A stretch of DNA of 64,000 bases from Prosthecomicrobium sp. N25 (GCF_037203705.1 NZ_JBBCAT010000002.1:806001-870000), one strand, 5' to 3'. Numbered from the stretch's first letter, positions 18,732-27,901 are shown. The notes: generated by a model from the sequence alone, not told the origin. Program-made: numbers and translations.

Positions 18732-18872
18732 GCTTGGTCAGATTTGCTCCGTGACGGCGATTGTCAAGCTTCCGCCATAAGTGGGGTCGATGTATGCGGG
18801 GAACAATGCCGGAGCACGGGAGTAATCATCCCGCTGAGCGGGTAAATTCTATTTTACAATCACAGAGAGGTT

Positions 18873-20672
18873 ATGGGCGCGATGACGCAAACACAGTCCA
18901 ATCTGGATCTGGCTCCGATCGGAAACTGTGCGACGGCTGCCCTTATCGATAGGCAAGGACGGATCGTCTGGTGGTGCTACCCGTACCTGGACGGCGATCC
19001 CCTCTTCTGCCGCCTGCTCATGGGCGAGGCGGAAGACGGCTTCATGGACATCGTGCTCGACAAGTTCGACCGCGCCGAGCAGCGCTACCAGCGCAACACG
19101 CCGATACTGGAGACAACGCTCTGGGCGACCGACGGTTCCGGGATCCGCATCACCGACTTCGCGCCGCGCTTCACCCAGTTCGACCGGTCCTACCGCCCGA
19201 CGCTGCTGATCCGACGCATCCAGCCGATCCGAGGCTATCCGCGCATCACCGTCCGGGTCCGGCCGCGCTTCGACTACGGCAGCGCGAGCCCGCGCAAGGT
19301 CCTCGGCTCCAATCACGTGCGCTACGCCGGCGAGGCTGAGACCCTGCGGGTGTCGACCAGCGCGCCGGTCGCCTATGTGGCGCGCGAGGCTCCCTTCGTA
19401 CTGACCGGGCCGGTCACCTTCGTGCTCGGCACGGACGAGATCTTCCCGGCCAACATCGACGAGACGGCCGCCCAGTTCGAGGAGCGCACCCGCTCCTATT
19501 GGTTCGAGTGGTGCCGGAACCTGTCGATCCCCTACGAATGGCAGGAATGCGTCCTGCGCTCGGCGATCACGCTCAAGCTCTCCGCCTACGAGGAGACCGG
19601 CGCGGTGGTGGCCGCCATGACGACCTCCGTCCCGGAGGCGCCGCACACGCCGCGCAACTGGGACTACCGGGCCTGCTGGCTGCGCGACGCGTTCTTCGTC
19701 GTGCGCGCGCTCAACATCCTGGGGGCGACGCGCACCATGGAGGGCTTCCTGGGCTACATGCGCAACGCCATCGCGCTCGAGTCGGACGGCTGGCTGAAGC
19801 CGGTCTACGGCCTGGTGCCGTCGGTCAGCCTGGAGGAGGAGATCGTGCCGGCCCTGCCGGGCTATCGAGGGATGGGCCCCGTCCGGCGCGGCAACCAGGC
19901 GGCCGAGCAACGGCAGAACGACGTGTTCGGCGCCGTCATCATGGCGAACACCCAGTGGTTCTACGACCAGCGGCTGCCGCATATCGACAAGACGGCCCTC
20001 TTCCAGGAGCTCGAGAGGCTCGGCGAGAAGGCGGTCGCGGTGGCGCTCGAGCCGGATGCGGGGATCTGGGAGTATCGCGGCCGGGCGCGCGTCCACACCC
20101 ATTCGGCGCTGATGTGCTGGGCGGCGGCCGACCGGCTCAGACGCATCGCCGTGACGCTAAGGGCCGACGACCGCGCCGGCTACTGGAGCGGACACGCCGA
20201 CCGGATCCGGAGCTGGATCGAGGCCAACACCTGGAACCCGAGCGTCAATGCCTTCGTGGAGAGCGAGGGCTCGGAGACGCTCGACGCCAGCGTGCTCCTG
20301 ATGGCCGACCTCGGCTTCCTGCCGCCGACCGATCCGCGCTTCGTGGCCACGGTCGAGACGATCGGGACCCGGCTCCTGCGCGGCAAGTATCTGCTGCGCT
20401 ACAACCACCCGGACGATTTCGGCGAGCCGGAGACGAACTTTCTCGTCTGCACCTTCTGGTACGTGCTGGCCCTGCACGCGATCGGCCGGTCGGAGGATGC
20501 CCGGGCGGTGTTCACCGACCTGCTTGGCATGACCAACCATGCCGGTCTCTTCTCCGAGGACCTGCACCCGGAGACGGGCGAGCTCTGGGGCAACTACCCG
20601 CAGACCTATTCGCTGGTCGGCACGATCCTCTGCGCAGTGGCTCTGTCGCGGCCGTGGAGCGAGATCGCGTGA
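18873..20672 (+). CDS. Glycoside hydrolase family 15 protein (trehalase/glucoamylase-like)
   Basis: 599 residues. The N-terminal beta-sandwich (about 1-220) opens with APIGNCATAALIDRQGRIVWWCYPYLD, typical of GH15 proteins. The (alpha/alpha)6 barrel follows, with RNWDYRACWLRDAFF, the IWEYRG motif supplying the likely general acid Glu, ETNFLVCTFW, and a C-terminal SEDLHP...LWGNYPQTYSLVG block. GH15 includes glucoamylases and trehalases. Divergent placement from otsAB makes a trehalose or glucan turnover role the best guess. No signal peptide, so it is cytoplasmic. The ATG at 18873 is preceded by AGAGAGG; an ATG four codons in is an alternative. Confidence 0.88.
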   Translation: MGAMTQTQSNLDLAPIGNCATAALIDRQGRIVWWCYPYLDGDPLFCRLLMGEAEDGFMDIVLDKFDRAEQRYQRNTPILETTLWATDGSGIRITDFAPRFTQFDRSYRPTLLIRRIQPIRGYPRITVRVRPRFDYGSASPRKVLGSNHVRYAGEAETLRVSTSAPVAYVAREAPFVLTGPVTFVLGTDEIFPANIDETAAQFEERTRSYWFEWCRNLSIPYEWQECVLRSAITLKLSAYEETGAVVAAMTTSVPEAPHTPRNWDYRACWLRDAFFVVRALNILGATRTMEGFLGYMRNAIALESDGWLKPVYGLVPSVSLEEEIVPALPGYRGMGPVRRGNQAAEQRQNDVFGAVIMANTQWFYDQRLPHIDKTALFQELERLGEKAVAVALEPDAGIWEYRGRARVHTHSALMCWAAADRLRRIAVTLRADDRAGYWSGHADRIRSWIEANTWNPSVNAFVESEGSETLDASVLLMADLGFLPPTDPRFVATVETIGTRLLRGKYLLRYNHPDDFGEPETNFLVCTFWYVLALHAIGRSEDARAVFTDLLGMTNHAGLFSEDLHPETGELWGNYPQTYSLVGTILCAVALSRPWSEIA

Positions 20673-20764
20673 GGTCGGCGACCCTCGTGGGGAACGCAGG
20701 CGCGCGGAAGTGCGTTGAACGTTACCGGAGCCGTAGCGGCTCGTTCGAAACCGAGGGAAACCCC

Positions 20765-20839
20765 ATGAACGGCATCATCTACATCATCGGACTGGTCGTG
20801 GTCGTCGTCGCGGTCCTGTCCTTCTTCGGCCTGCGCTGA
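20765..20839 (+). CDS. 24-residue membrane micropeptide
   Basis: Reads MNGIIYIIGLVVVVVAVLSF then FGLR: a single hydrophobic helix with a short basic end. A clear ribosome-binding site (GAGGGA) lies 7 bases before the ATG, and the stop is followed by a convergent DUF378 gene. Similar 20-25 residue peptides with the MN-IIYI-GL...SFFGLR pattern are, to my knowledge, common in Rhizobiales and unannotated in most genomes. The function is unknown. It is too short for standard gene callers. Confidence 0.65.
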   Translation: MNGIIYIIGLVVVVVAVLSFFGLR

Positions 20840-20918
20840 GGCCGGCCGAACGCCGAGTCCGCGGCGGGGCGGGGACTTCCCCGCACCGCGCGCGAACGGC
20901 CCGACCGTCCGGGCAGGC

Positions 20919-21143
20919 TCAGTGCCTGAGGGCGTATTCCTCGCGGGTCGAGAAGGAGCGGAACCACGGGATGAGCTGCCAGAGGGCCGAGGCGCCGACC
21001 GCCACGTAGACGATGCGGGCGAGGGGGGCCTGCTGGCCGCCGAAGAGCGCGGCGACCAGGTCGACCTGGGCGAGGCCGACCAGCCCCCAGTTGATGCCGC
21101 CGACGATGACGAGCAGAAGCGTCAGGATGTTGAGAAAGCGCAT
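20919..21143 (-). CDS. DUF378-family small membrane protein
   Basis: 74 residues with two membrane helices: MRFLNILTLLLVIVGGINWG (about 3-25), followed by LVGLAQVDLVAALFG, and a second at about 40-60. The NILTLLLVIVGGINWGLVGL opening is the hallmark of DUF378 proteins. The function of the family is not known; members are often linked with stress or sporulation-type small proteins. Single gene, convergent with the 24-residue peptide gene. Confidence 0.85.
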   Translation of the reverse strand: MRFLNILTLLLVIVGGINWGLVGLAQVDLVAALFGGQQAPLARIVYVAVGASALWQLIPWFRSFSTREEYALRH

Positions 21144-21256
21144 GTCGTTCTCCGATCGTTGGATACGGGTCCAACACATCGGAGGGAACGGCGTTCCTCG
21201 GTTGTGCCGCGCGGCGACGTTGAAAATCGCGTGTGCTTTGGCCGACCCTCCGGCCC

Positions 21257-22105
21257 TCAGACCAGCCCGTGCACCGTGGCGAGCGCCTGGAGGTAAGGCA
21301 CGCCGCGGTCGAGGACGTCGTAGCGGTCGCGCGCGACGGAGCGCCAGACCGCCAGCGCCGAGGCGATCTCGGGCGGCAGATTGACGAAGCTCTCCATCAC
21401 GAGGTCGCCCTGGAAGCCCGAGGCGGCGAGCGCCCGGAAGCATTCGTCCCAGTCGATGGTGCCGGTGCCCGGGACGCCCCGGTCGGACTCGGAGAGGTGG
21501 ATGTAGCGGCAGTTCCGCCCGGCCTCCATGATGCCGCGGCCGATGCCCTTCTCCTCGATGTTCATGTGGTAGGTGTCGAGGTGGATCGTCACGTTCGGCT
21601 CGCCGATGCGGTCGAGCATGGCGAGGGACTGGGCGGCCGTGTTCAGGAGATGGGTCTCGTACCGATTGCAGGGCTCGATGCCGAGGAGCATGCCGTATTC
21701 CTGGGCGCGCCGGGCGATCGGCTTCAGGGCCTTGGCGACGTTGGCGAGTTCCTGTTCCTCGGGCGGGCGGCCGGAGCGCCAGCCGAGGGTCGAGTAGGTC
21801 ACGCCGCCGAGGATGTTGCAGCCGAGCGCGTGGGCGGTCTCCAGGGCGCGCTGCAGGAAGCGCTCGCCCCGCTCGGGATGGAGCGCCGCGTTGTCCTCCA
21901 TGGGCAGGCAGAGCGAGGCGGTCGGGGCGACCTTGTGCTCGCGGAACAGGCGCACCGAATGGTCGACGTCGATGGTCTCGGGCGCCAGCAGGGCGATCTC
22001 GATCACCTGCAGGCCGTAGCGTGCGGCTTCGGGGATGAGGAGCTCGGCGGCTTCGCGGGTCCAGCTCGCGGTCCACAGGCTCGAATGCATGCCGATCCGG
22101 ATCAT
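21257..22105 (-). CDS. Ketose 3-epimerase of the D-tagatose/D-psicose 3-epimerase family
   Basis: 282-residue TIM-barrel isomerase. The four metal ligands expected in D-tagatose 3-epimerase are in place: Glu144 (GIEPCNRYETH), Asp177 and neighbouring His180 (HLDTYHMNIEE), His203 (IHLSESDRG) and Glu238 (VMESF), with the substrate-contacting Glu150 and Arg209. Their spacing matches the Pseudomonas cichorii enzyme with a constant offset of eight residues, as I remember that protein. It would interconvert ketoses at C3 (for example tagatose/sorbose or fructose/psicose). It is the last gene of the sugar ABC operon, overlapping the permease by four bases (ATGA), so it likely acts on the imported sugar. 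Confidence 0.88.
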   Translation of the reverse strand: MIRIGMHSSLWTASWTREAAELLIPEAARYGLQVIEIALLAPETIDVDHSVRLFREHKVAPTASLCLPMEDNAALHPERGERFLQRALETAHALGCNILGGVTYSTLGWRSGRPPEEQELANVAKALKPIARRAQEYGMLLGIEPCNRYETHLLNTAAQSLAMLDRIGEPNVTIHLDTYHMNIEEKGIGRGIMEAGRNCRYIHLSESDRGVPGTGTIDWDECFRALAASGFQGDLVMESFVNLPPEIASALAVWRSVARDRYDVLDRGVPYLQALATVHGLV

Positions 22106-23172
22106 GGCTTTGCTCCCTTGGGGGTTCTGTCGGGCAGGAGCCGGCGGGCGAGCGGCGCGGCGGCGGCCTTGACGCCCATCACGGCGATGAGGGTGAGGCC
22201 CCAGATGGCCAGGGTCAGGTGCTGGCTGAGGCCCATCAGGTTGAAGCCGGAGGAGATGACCTGCAGGACCGCCAGCGCGAGCATCAGGCCGGCGATGCGG
22301 CCGAAGCCGCCGAACGGGTCGACCCCGCCGAGAACGGCGGCCAGGATGGTGATCAGCAGGTAGGACTCGGCGTAGCCGGCGCTCGCCGAGTTGAAGCGCG
22401 AGAGCATCACGCAGGCGGCCAGGAAGCAGAGCAGGCTCGACATGGTGTAGACGCCGACCAGCACCCGCTTGGTGTCGATGCCAGCGTATCGGGCGGCCTC
22501 GAGGTTGGAGCCGATCATGAAGACGGCGAGGCCGAAGGGCGTGCGATTGAGCACGAAGGCGGTGGCGCCGGCCGCCGCCAGCAGGATCAGGAAGGGTATG
22601 GGCACGCCGGCGACGACGCCGTTGCCGATCACCAGGAAGGGCTCGGGCAGGCCGGCGATCACGGTGCCGCGGGTGAGGTAGATCGACACCCCGTTGACCA
22701 CCGACATGGTGCCGAGCGTCACCAGGATCGGATGGACGCCCATGTTGGCGACCAGGAAGCCGGTCAGGAGCCCGATCAGCAGCGACAGCAACAGGCCGGC
22801 GAGGAGCGCCGCCGCGATGGCGAGGGCGACCGTGGAGCCCGAGGCGCCGGCGGGCGCGAGCGCCTTCAGGATCCACGCCATGGCGAGGGCGCACTGGTTG
22901 GCGGTGGCGATGATGGCGAGGTTGAGGCCGCCGGAGATGAGCGGGATCACCATGGCGAGGGCCAGGATGCCGAGCTCCGGCAACTGGAACATCATGGATT
23001 GCAGGGTGCCGAAGGTGGCGAAGCGGCCCGGCAGCAGGACCGCGTTCAGGGCCACGAGCGCCACCAGCAGCAGTGCGAGGCCCGTCGTGCCGCCGAGCGG
23101 TTGCGCGCGCGCGAGCCGGATCAGGCTGTCCATCCCCGCGGGCGAGGTCCGCGGCGGCGTCGCGTCAGCCAT
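22102..23172 (-). CDS. Sugar ABC transporter permease (RbsC-like), second subunit
   Basis: 356 residues with about nine or ten membrane segments. The family block GILALAMVIPLISGGLNLA (near 65-85) and the cytoplasmic loop GSNLEAARYAGIDTKRV, which contacts the ATPase, place it among ribose/autoinducer-type inner-membrane permeases. It overlaps the preceding permease gene by eight bases and the epimerase gene by four. Two different permeases imply a heterodimeric channel, as in LsrCD- or RhaPQ-type systems. Confidence 0.9.
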   Translation of the reverse strand: MADATPPRTSPAGMDSLIRLARAQPLGGTTGLALLLVALVALNAVLLPGRFATFGTLQSMMFQLPELGILALAMVIPLISGGLNLAIIATANQCALAMAWILKALAPAGASGSTVALAIAAALLAGLLLSLLIGLLTGFLVANMGVHPILVTLGTMSVVNGVSIYLTRGTVIAGLPEPFLVIGNGVVAGVPIPFLILLAAAGATAFVLNRTPFGLAVFMIGSNLEAARYAGIDTKRVLVGVYTMSSLLCFLAACVMLSRFNSASAGYAESYLLITILAAVLGGVDPFGGFGRIAGLMLALAVLQVISSGFNLMGLSQHLTLAIWGLTLIAVMGVKAAAAPLARRLLPDRTPKGAKP

Positions 23173-24163
23173 GGACCACCTCGCCCGCCCGCGCGCGCCG
23201 CCGGCCCGGGCGGCCGGCCAGCCCGGTGATGGAGGTCGAGACCAGGATCACGAGGCCGATCACGATGGGGAAGAAGTAGGAGGACCAGCCGAGCAGGTTG
23301 AGGCCGTTCTGCAGGATCGCCAGGAGCAGGAGGCCGAGCAGGACCCCGCGCACCGTGCCGATGCCGCCGTTCAGGCTGGCGCCGCCGAGGACCGCGGCCG
23401 CCACCACGTTGAGCTCCTGGCCCACCATGGCGTTGGGCACGCTCTGGCCGACGCGGTGGGCCTGGACGAGCCCGGCGAGGCCGGCCATCAGGCCGAGGAA
23501 ACCGTAGGCCAGGAAATGCATGCGGGCGATGTCAATGCCGAGCCGTCGGGCGGCCTCGGGGTTGCCGCCCATGCAGTAGAGTTGGCGGCCGGCGGAGAGG
23601 CGGGTCATCAGGGTCCAGGTGACCAGCACGGCAGTGGCGGCGACGACGATCGGCAGGGTGATGCGGACGAGGGAACCGTCGGCCGCCTCGGTCTGGAAGA
23701 AGACGATCCGGTCCGACCACCAGTCGGGCAGCACCGGGATGAGCTTGCCCCCGGTCCACCACATGAGGAGCGCGAAGTAGAGGCTCTGGGTGGCGATGGT
23801 GACGATGATGGATGTGATGTTCAGGTAGTGGATCAGCGCGGCGTTCAGGCAGCCGAGCGCGACGCCGACGACGAGGCCGAGCGGAATCGCGAGGGCGGGC
23901 GGCCAGCCGGCGTTCTGGGCCGCCCAGGCGGCGGCGTACTGGGCGACGGAGGCGGTTGCCGCGAAGGAGATGTCGATCCCGCCGGCGACCAGGACGACGA
24001 AGACGCCGAGGGCCAGGATGGTGGTCACCGACCAGGTCTCGAGGATGTCGACGGCGTTGGGCAGGGTCAGGAACCAGGGCGTCAGGAGGCTCCAGACCGC
24101 GCCGAGCAGCAGGATGACGACGAACAGCCAGCCTTCCGTACCGAGGCGGGGCATCTCAGGCAT
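23165..24163 (-). CDS. Sugar ABC transporter permease (RbsC-like), first subunit
   Basis: 332 residues with about nine or ten membrane segments. It has LGVFVVLVAGGIDISFAATA in the substrate-channel region, the ATPase-contacting loop GGNPEAARRLGIDIAR and the conserved AAAVLGGASLNGGIGT segment. It pairs with the product of the next gene. The start overlaps the ATPase stop by eight bases; an ATG three codons later is an alternative. The C-terminus is strongly basic (RPGRRRARAG). Confidence 0.9.
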   Translation of the reverse strand: MPEMPRLGTEGWLFVVILLLGAVWSLLTPWFLTLPNAVDILETWSVTTILALGVFVVLVAGGIDISFAATASVAQYAAAWAAQNAGWPPALAIPLGLVVGVALGCLNAALIHYLNITSIIVTIATQSLYFALLMWWTGGKLIPVLPDWWSDRIVFFQTEAADGSLVRITLPIVVAATAVLVTWTLMTRLSAGRQLYCMGGNPEAARRLGIDIARMHFLAYGFLGLMAGLAGLVQAHRVGQSVPNAMVGQELNVVAAAVLGGASLNGGIGTVRGVLLGLLLLAILQNGLNLLGWSSYFFPIVIGLVILVSTSITGLAGRPGRRRARAGEVVHG

Positions 24164-25643
24164 AGACGGCCTCCTCGACCAGGCGCTCGGGATCGCGGCC
24201 GGGACGGAAGTCGCCGACCAGCCGGCCGTCGCGCATGTGCAGCACGCGGTCGGCGTTGAAGTAGGCCTCGGGGATCTCGTCGCAGATCATCAGGATGGCG
24301 ACGCCCGCCTCGGCGAGACCGCGGACGATGCGGTGGATCGCCTGCTTGTTGCCGATGTCGACGCCGACGGTCGGGCTGTCGAGGATCAGGAGCTTCGGCT
24401 CGGTGGCCAGCCACTTGGCGATCACCACGCGCTGCTGGTTGCCGCCCGAGAGTGTGCTGACGGGCTTGTCGAGAGCCGGGATCTTGATGCGCAGCCGCTC
24501 GACCCAGCCCTCGGCCGTCGACCGCAGCCGGGCGGGCGCGAGGATGCCGAAGCGCCCGGCGAGGCGGCCCAGCACGGAGACCACCATGTTGGCCTGCACC
24601 GACTGGCGCAGGTCGAGGCCGAGCTTCAGGCGGTCCTCGGGCACGTAGGCGATGCCGGCCCGGATGGCGTCCTGGTTGGTGGCGAAGCGGACATCCCGGC
24701 CGTCGACGCGGATCGACCCGGAGTCCGGGCGGGTCATGCCGAAGAGCGTCAGGGCGAGCTCGGTGCGGCCGGCGCCGAGGAGCCCGGTCAGGCCGACGAT
24801 CTCGCCGCGCCGGATCGAGAAGGAGACGTCGGCATATTCGCCGCGCCGGGTCAGGCCGGCGACCTCCAGGACGGCGGGCTCGGCGGCGCGGTCGCGGGCC
24901 GTCACGGTGTGTTCGATCTGCAGGCCGGTCATCAGTTCGCCGATGCGGCGGACGTCGAGATCGCGGGCCGCCCAGGTGCCGACCTTGCGCCCGTCGCGCA
25001 GGACCGTGACCCGGTCGGCGATCTCGATCACCTCCTCGAGCCGGTGGGAGACGAACACGACCGCGATGCCGTCGCGGCGCAGGCGGTCTACGAGGCCGAG
25101 CAGGGTCTTCACCTCCGAGCGGGTCAGGGAGGCGGTCGGCTCGTCCATGAAGAGGAGGCGGGCGCGCGCCGCGAGCCCGCGCGCGATGGCGACGATCTGG
25201 CGGGAGGCGATGGGCAGGTCGGACAGCGGCGCGTCGAGCGGCAGCGCGAAACCGAGGCGGCCGAGCACGTCGGCGGCGATCCGGCGCATGCGGGCGCGGG
25301 AGACCGGCTTCGCCAGGGCGCCGAGGGTCTCGTCGACCGCGATGTTCTCGGCGACCGACAGGTTGGGGAAGAGCGACAGGTCCTGGTAGATGACCTGGAT
25401 GCCCAGGCTCTTGGCGAGGGCCGGGTCGAGGCGGTCGCGCGGCGCGCCGTCGATCTCGATGCGGCCGCCCGGGTCGGCCGGGTGTACGCCGGCGACGATC
25501 TTGATGGCGGTCGACTTGCCGCAGCCGTTCTCGCCGACGAGGCAATGGACCTCGCCCGCGGCCACGTCCCAGTCGATGCCGGCGAGCGCGGTCACCCCGC
25601 CGAAGCGCTTGGAGACGTTCTCGAATTTCAGGAACGTGGGCAT
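24156..25643 (-). CDS. Sugar ABC transporter ATP-binding protein (RbsA/MglA-type tandem ATPase)
   Basis: 495 residues with two ATPase halves. The first has Walker A GENGCGKST (about residue 36), signature LSDLPIASRQIVAIARGLA and Walker B LLFMDEPTA. The second has GLLGAGRTE, the signature LSGGNQQRVVIAKWLA and LLILDSPTVGVDIG. The degenerate second Walker A and divergent first signature are normal for carbohydrate uptake transporter-2 proteins. It powers the two permeases encoded downstream. A 27-base hairpin separates it from the binding-protein gene. Confidence 0.93.
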   Translation of the reverse strand: MPTFLKFENVSKRFGGVTALAGIDWDVAAGEVHCLVGENGCGKSTAIKIVAGVHPADPGGRIEIDGAPRDRLDPALAKSLGIQVIYQDLSLFPNLSVAENIAVDETLGALAKPVSRARMRRIAADVLGRLGFALPLDAPLSDLPIASRQIVAIARGLAARARLLFMDEPTASLTRSEVKTLLGLVDRLRRDGIAVVFVSHRLEEVIEIADRVTVLRDGRKVGTWAARDLDVRRIGELMTGLQIEHTVTARDRAAEPAVLEVAGLTRRGEYADVSFSIRRGEIVGLTGLLGAGRTELALTLFGMTRPDSGSIRVDGRDVRFATNQDAIRAGIAYVPEDRLKLGLDLRQSVQANMVVSVLGRLAGRFGILAPARLRSTAEGWVERLRIKIPALDKPVSTLSGGNQQRVVIAKWLATEPKLLILDSPTVGVDIGNKQAIHRIVRGLAEAGVAILMICDEIPEAYFNADRVLHMRDGRLVGDFRPGRDPERLVEEAVYA

Positions 25644-25713
25644 GAACCTGCCTGATGCGGCCGCGGGGCGTCAGGGCCGGCCCGGCGGTGCCGGACGGCC
25701 TTGTCGAGGTGGC

Positions 25714-25740
25714 GTCCCCCCGGCCTCGGGCCGGGGGGAC
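25714..25740 (-). terminator. Strong hairpin between binding-protein and ATPase genes (attenuator or mRNA-stabilising element)
   Basis: Perfect 12-bp inverted repeat GTCCCCCCGGCC / GGCCGGGGGGAC (25714-25725 and 25729-25740) with a 3-base loop, nine bases after the binding-protein stop. There is no T run. Such hairpins between the first transporter gene and the membrane components commonly keep binding-protein mRNA in excess. Confidence 0.65.
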
Positions 25741-25749
25741 GGGGACCGG

Positions 25750-26757
25750 TCAGAGCCCGATCTTCACCAGTTCGTCGATGGTGTCCTTGTTGATGGGCTG
25801 GAGCTTCTGGGCGAGGATCTGGCGGGTCTCGACGTTGACCGAGACCTTGCCGAGGCCCGGCAACTCCATGCCGTCGGTCGGCTTCTTGCCGGACGCGAGC
25901 AACTGGCCGACCCGCACGATGGTCTCGCCGGCGAGCATCGGGTTCCAGATGAAGCCTTCCCGGATGGCGCCCGACTTGATGAACTTCGCGCCCTGGCCGG
26001 GCGAGAAGGGGCCGACGACCGCGATGGCGTTGGCCTTGCCGCGCTCGTCGACCGCGCGGGCGGCGCCGATCGGGCCCTGCGACCCGAAGGCGAGGATGCC
26101 CTTGAGGTCCGGATTGGCGCGCATCTGGTCGAGCGCGGTCTTGTAGCTGTCGTCCAGGCTCTCGGCGACGCCGAAGCGGTCGGTGACCAGCTGCATCTTC
26201 GGATACTTGGCCTTCTGCAGCGCGACCGCCGCGTCGGCCCACTTGTTGTGGAGCGGCACGGTCAGCGAGCCGACGTAGAGGATGTACTTGCCCTCGCCGC
26301 CCATCGCCTTGGCGAGCGCCTCCATGTGGGTCTCGCCGAAGCCCTGGACGGTGGTCAGCTCGATGTTCCAGTCGTTGAACTTCTGGTCCGGGCTTTCGTG
26401 GGTGATGACCTTGATGCCGGCCTCCTGGGCGCGCTTGAACACGGGCTCCAGGGCGGTCGCGTCGTTCGGCACGACGCAGATGACGTTGACCTTGCGGGCG
26501 ATCAGGTCCTCGACGGCGCGCACCTGCTGGGCGGCGTCGGCCTGGGTCGGGCCGATCATCCAGGCCTCGACGCCGAGCTCGGCGCCGGCCTTCTTGATGC
26601 CGACCTCCATGGCGTTGAACCACGGGATACCGCCGATCTTCACCACGGTGGCGATCTGCGCCTTGCCCTGCGCGAAGGCGGCGGTGCCGCCGAGGGCGAG
26701 GGCTGCCGGTGCGGCGGCGACCCCCTTCAGGAGCTGTCTGCGGTCGATGCGGGTCAT
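25750..26757 (-). CDS. Sugar ABC transporter substrate-binding protein (RhaS/LsrB-like)
   Basis: 335 residues. The N-terminus DRRQLLKGVAAAPAALALGG is a twin-arginine-type signal peptide ending near AFAQG. The mature part is a type I periplasmic-binding-protein fold: AEDLI-type segments (VRAVEDLIARKVNVICVVP), DATALEPVF, and HESPDQKFNDW, resembling autoinducer-2/rhamnose binding proteins. It captures the sugar in the periplasm and delivers it to the permeases. The ATG overlaps the lacI stop by four bases, so the regulator and transporter are one transcript. Confidence 0.9.
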   Translation of the reverse strand: MTRIDRRQLLKGVAAAPAALALGGTAAFAQGKAQIATVVKIGGIPWFNAMEVGIKKAGAELGVEAWMIGPTQADAAQQVRAVEDLIARKVNVICVVPNDATALEPVFKRAQEAGIKVITHESPDQKFNDWNIELTTVQGFGETHMEALAKAMGGEGKYILYVGSLTVPLHNKWADAAVALQKAKYPKMQLVTDRFGVAESLDDSYKTALDQMRANPDLKGILAFGSQGPIGAARAVDERGKANAIAVVGPFSPGQGAKFIKSGAIREGFIWNPMLAGETIVRVGQLLASGKKPTDGMELPGLGKVSVNVETRQILAQKLQPINKDTIDELVKIGL

Positions 26758-27830
26758 GTCGTCCTCCCTTGTTGGACTCTTCGGACCTCGGACTTCCCTT
26801 CCCGCCGGCTCGTCCCGGGGGCCGGCACGGCGGGTCTGGTGGACTGGCGGATCTCCAGTTCGGCGGCGAACTCGGCGCGCCGCCACGGGGCGTCGCTGCC
26901 GGCCATGCGGGCCGACAGGCAGCGCCAGGCCTCCGCGGCCATGCGGTCGATCGGCTGGCGCACGGCCGTGATCGAGGGCGTGGTCGCCTGCATCCAGGCG
27001 TAGTCGTCGAAGCCGACCAGCGAGAGGTCGTCGGGCACGCGCACGCCGAAGCGGGTGAGGCTGCCGAGGAGCGCCAGGGTGGTGAAGTTGGTGAGCGCGA
27101 TGGCGGCGCTCGGCAGCGGGCCCGCGCGCATGCGTGCCTCCATGCGCTCGGCCGCGGTCTCGAAGGTCGGGCCGAGCTCCAGGATCTCGACCGTGCCGCC
27201 CGGCACGCCCGCGACGGCCTCGCGGATGCCCGCGCAACGGGCGCGGATGTTGGCGACCTGGCTGGTGGAGGCGGCGACCAGGATCTCCCGGTGGCCGAGG
27301 CCGATGAGGTGCTCGGCGGCGGCGCCCGCGGCGGCGGCGTTGTCGATCGCCACGCAGTCCGCCTCGATGTCGTCGGCCACGCGGTCAACCACCACGAAGG
27401 GGACGCGCTCCTCGACGAGGAGCGAACGGGTGGCGAAGCGGTCGCGGCAGGGCACGATGACGACGCCGGCGGGACGCCAGGAGAGCAGGGCGGAGAGCCG
27501 GTTCGCCTCGACGTCCTCATCCTCGCCGGCCGAGCCGACGATGATCTCGTAGCCCTCCGCGCGGGTGCATCGCTCGAGGGCGGCGACGAGGGCGGTGAAG
27601 AACGGGTTCTCGAGCCCCGGCACCAGGACGGCGACGACCTTGGTGCGGCCGCTGCGGAGCTGCGAGGCGGCGCGGTGGACCCGGTAGCCGAGCTCGGCGG
27701 CGGCCCGGCGCACGCGCTCGGCCAGCACCGGATCGACGGGCTTGCGGTTGCCGAGCACGTTCGAGACCGTGCCGGGCGACACGCCGGCACGCTCCGCGAC
27801 GTCCCGGATGGTCGGAACCGATCGCGACAT
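26754..27830 (-). CDS. LacI-family transcriptional regulator of the sugar operon
   Basis: 358 residues. The N-terminal helix-turn-helix reads TIRDVAERAGVSPGTVSNVL, with a hinge helix (VRRAAAELGYRVHRAASQLR) that reads the central CG of LacI operators. A periplasmic-binding-like effector domain follows (VVAVLVPGLENPFFTALVAAL...GFDDYAWMQATTPSITAVRQP). It is the first gene of the operon, and two LacI-type operators lie 72-99 bp upstream of its start, so autoregulation is likely. The inducer is presumably the ketose handled by the epimerase. Confidence 0.93.
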   Translation of the reverse strand: MSRSVPTIRDVAERAGVSPGTVSNVLGNRKPVDPVLAERVRRAAAELGYRVHRAASQLRSGRTKVVAVLVPGLENPFFTALVAALERCTRAEGYEIIVGSAGEDEDVEANRLSALLSWRPAGVVIVPCRDRFATRSLLVEERVPFVVVDRVADDIEADCVAIDNAAAAGAAAEHLIGLGHREILVAASTSQVANIRARCAGIREAVAGVPGGTVEILELGPTFETAAERMEARMRAGPLPSAAIALTNFTTLALLGSLTRFGVRVPDDLSLVGFDDYAWMQATTPSITAVRQPIDRMAAEAWRCLSARMAGSDAPWRRAEFAAELEIRQSTRPAVPAPGTSRREGKSEVRRVQQGRTT

Positions 27831-27901
27831 GGCGTGCGGCCCGGTCGCCCGAGCCTCTCCTCCCCTCGAGCCTCGGCCTCGTTCTGGCGGGCCGCGTACT
27901 C

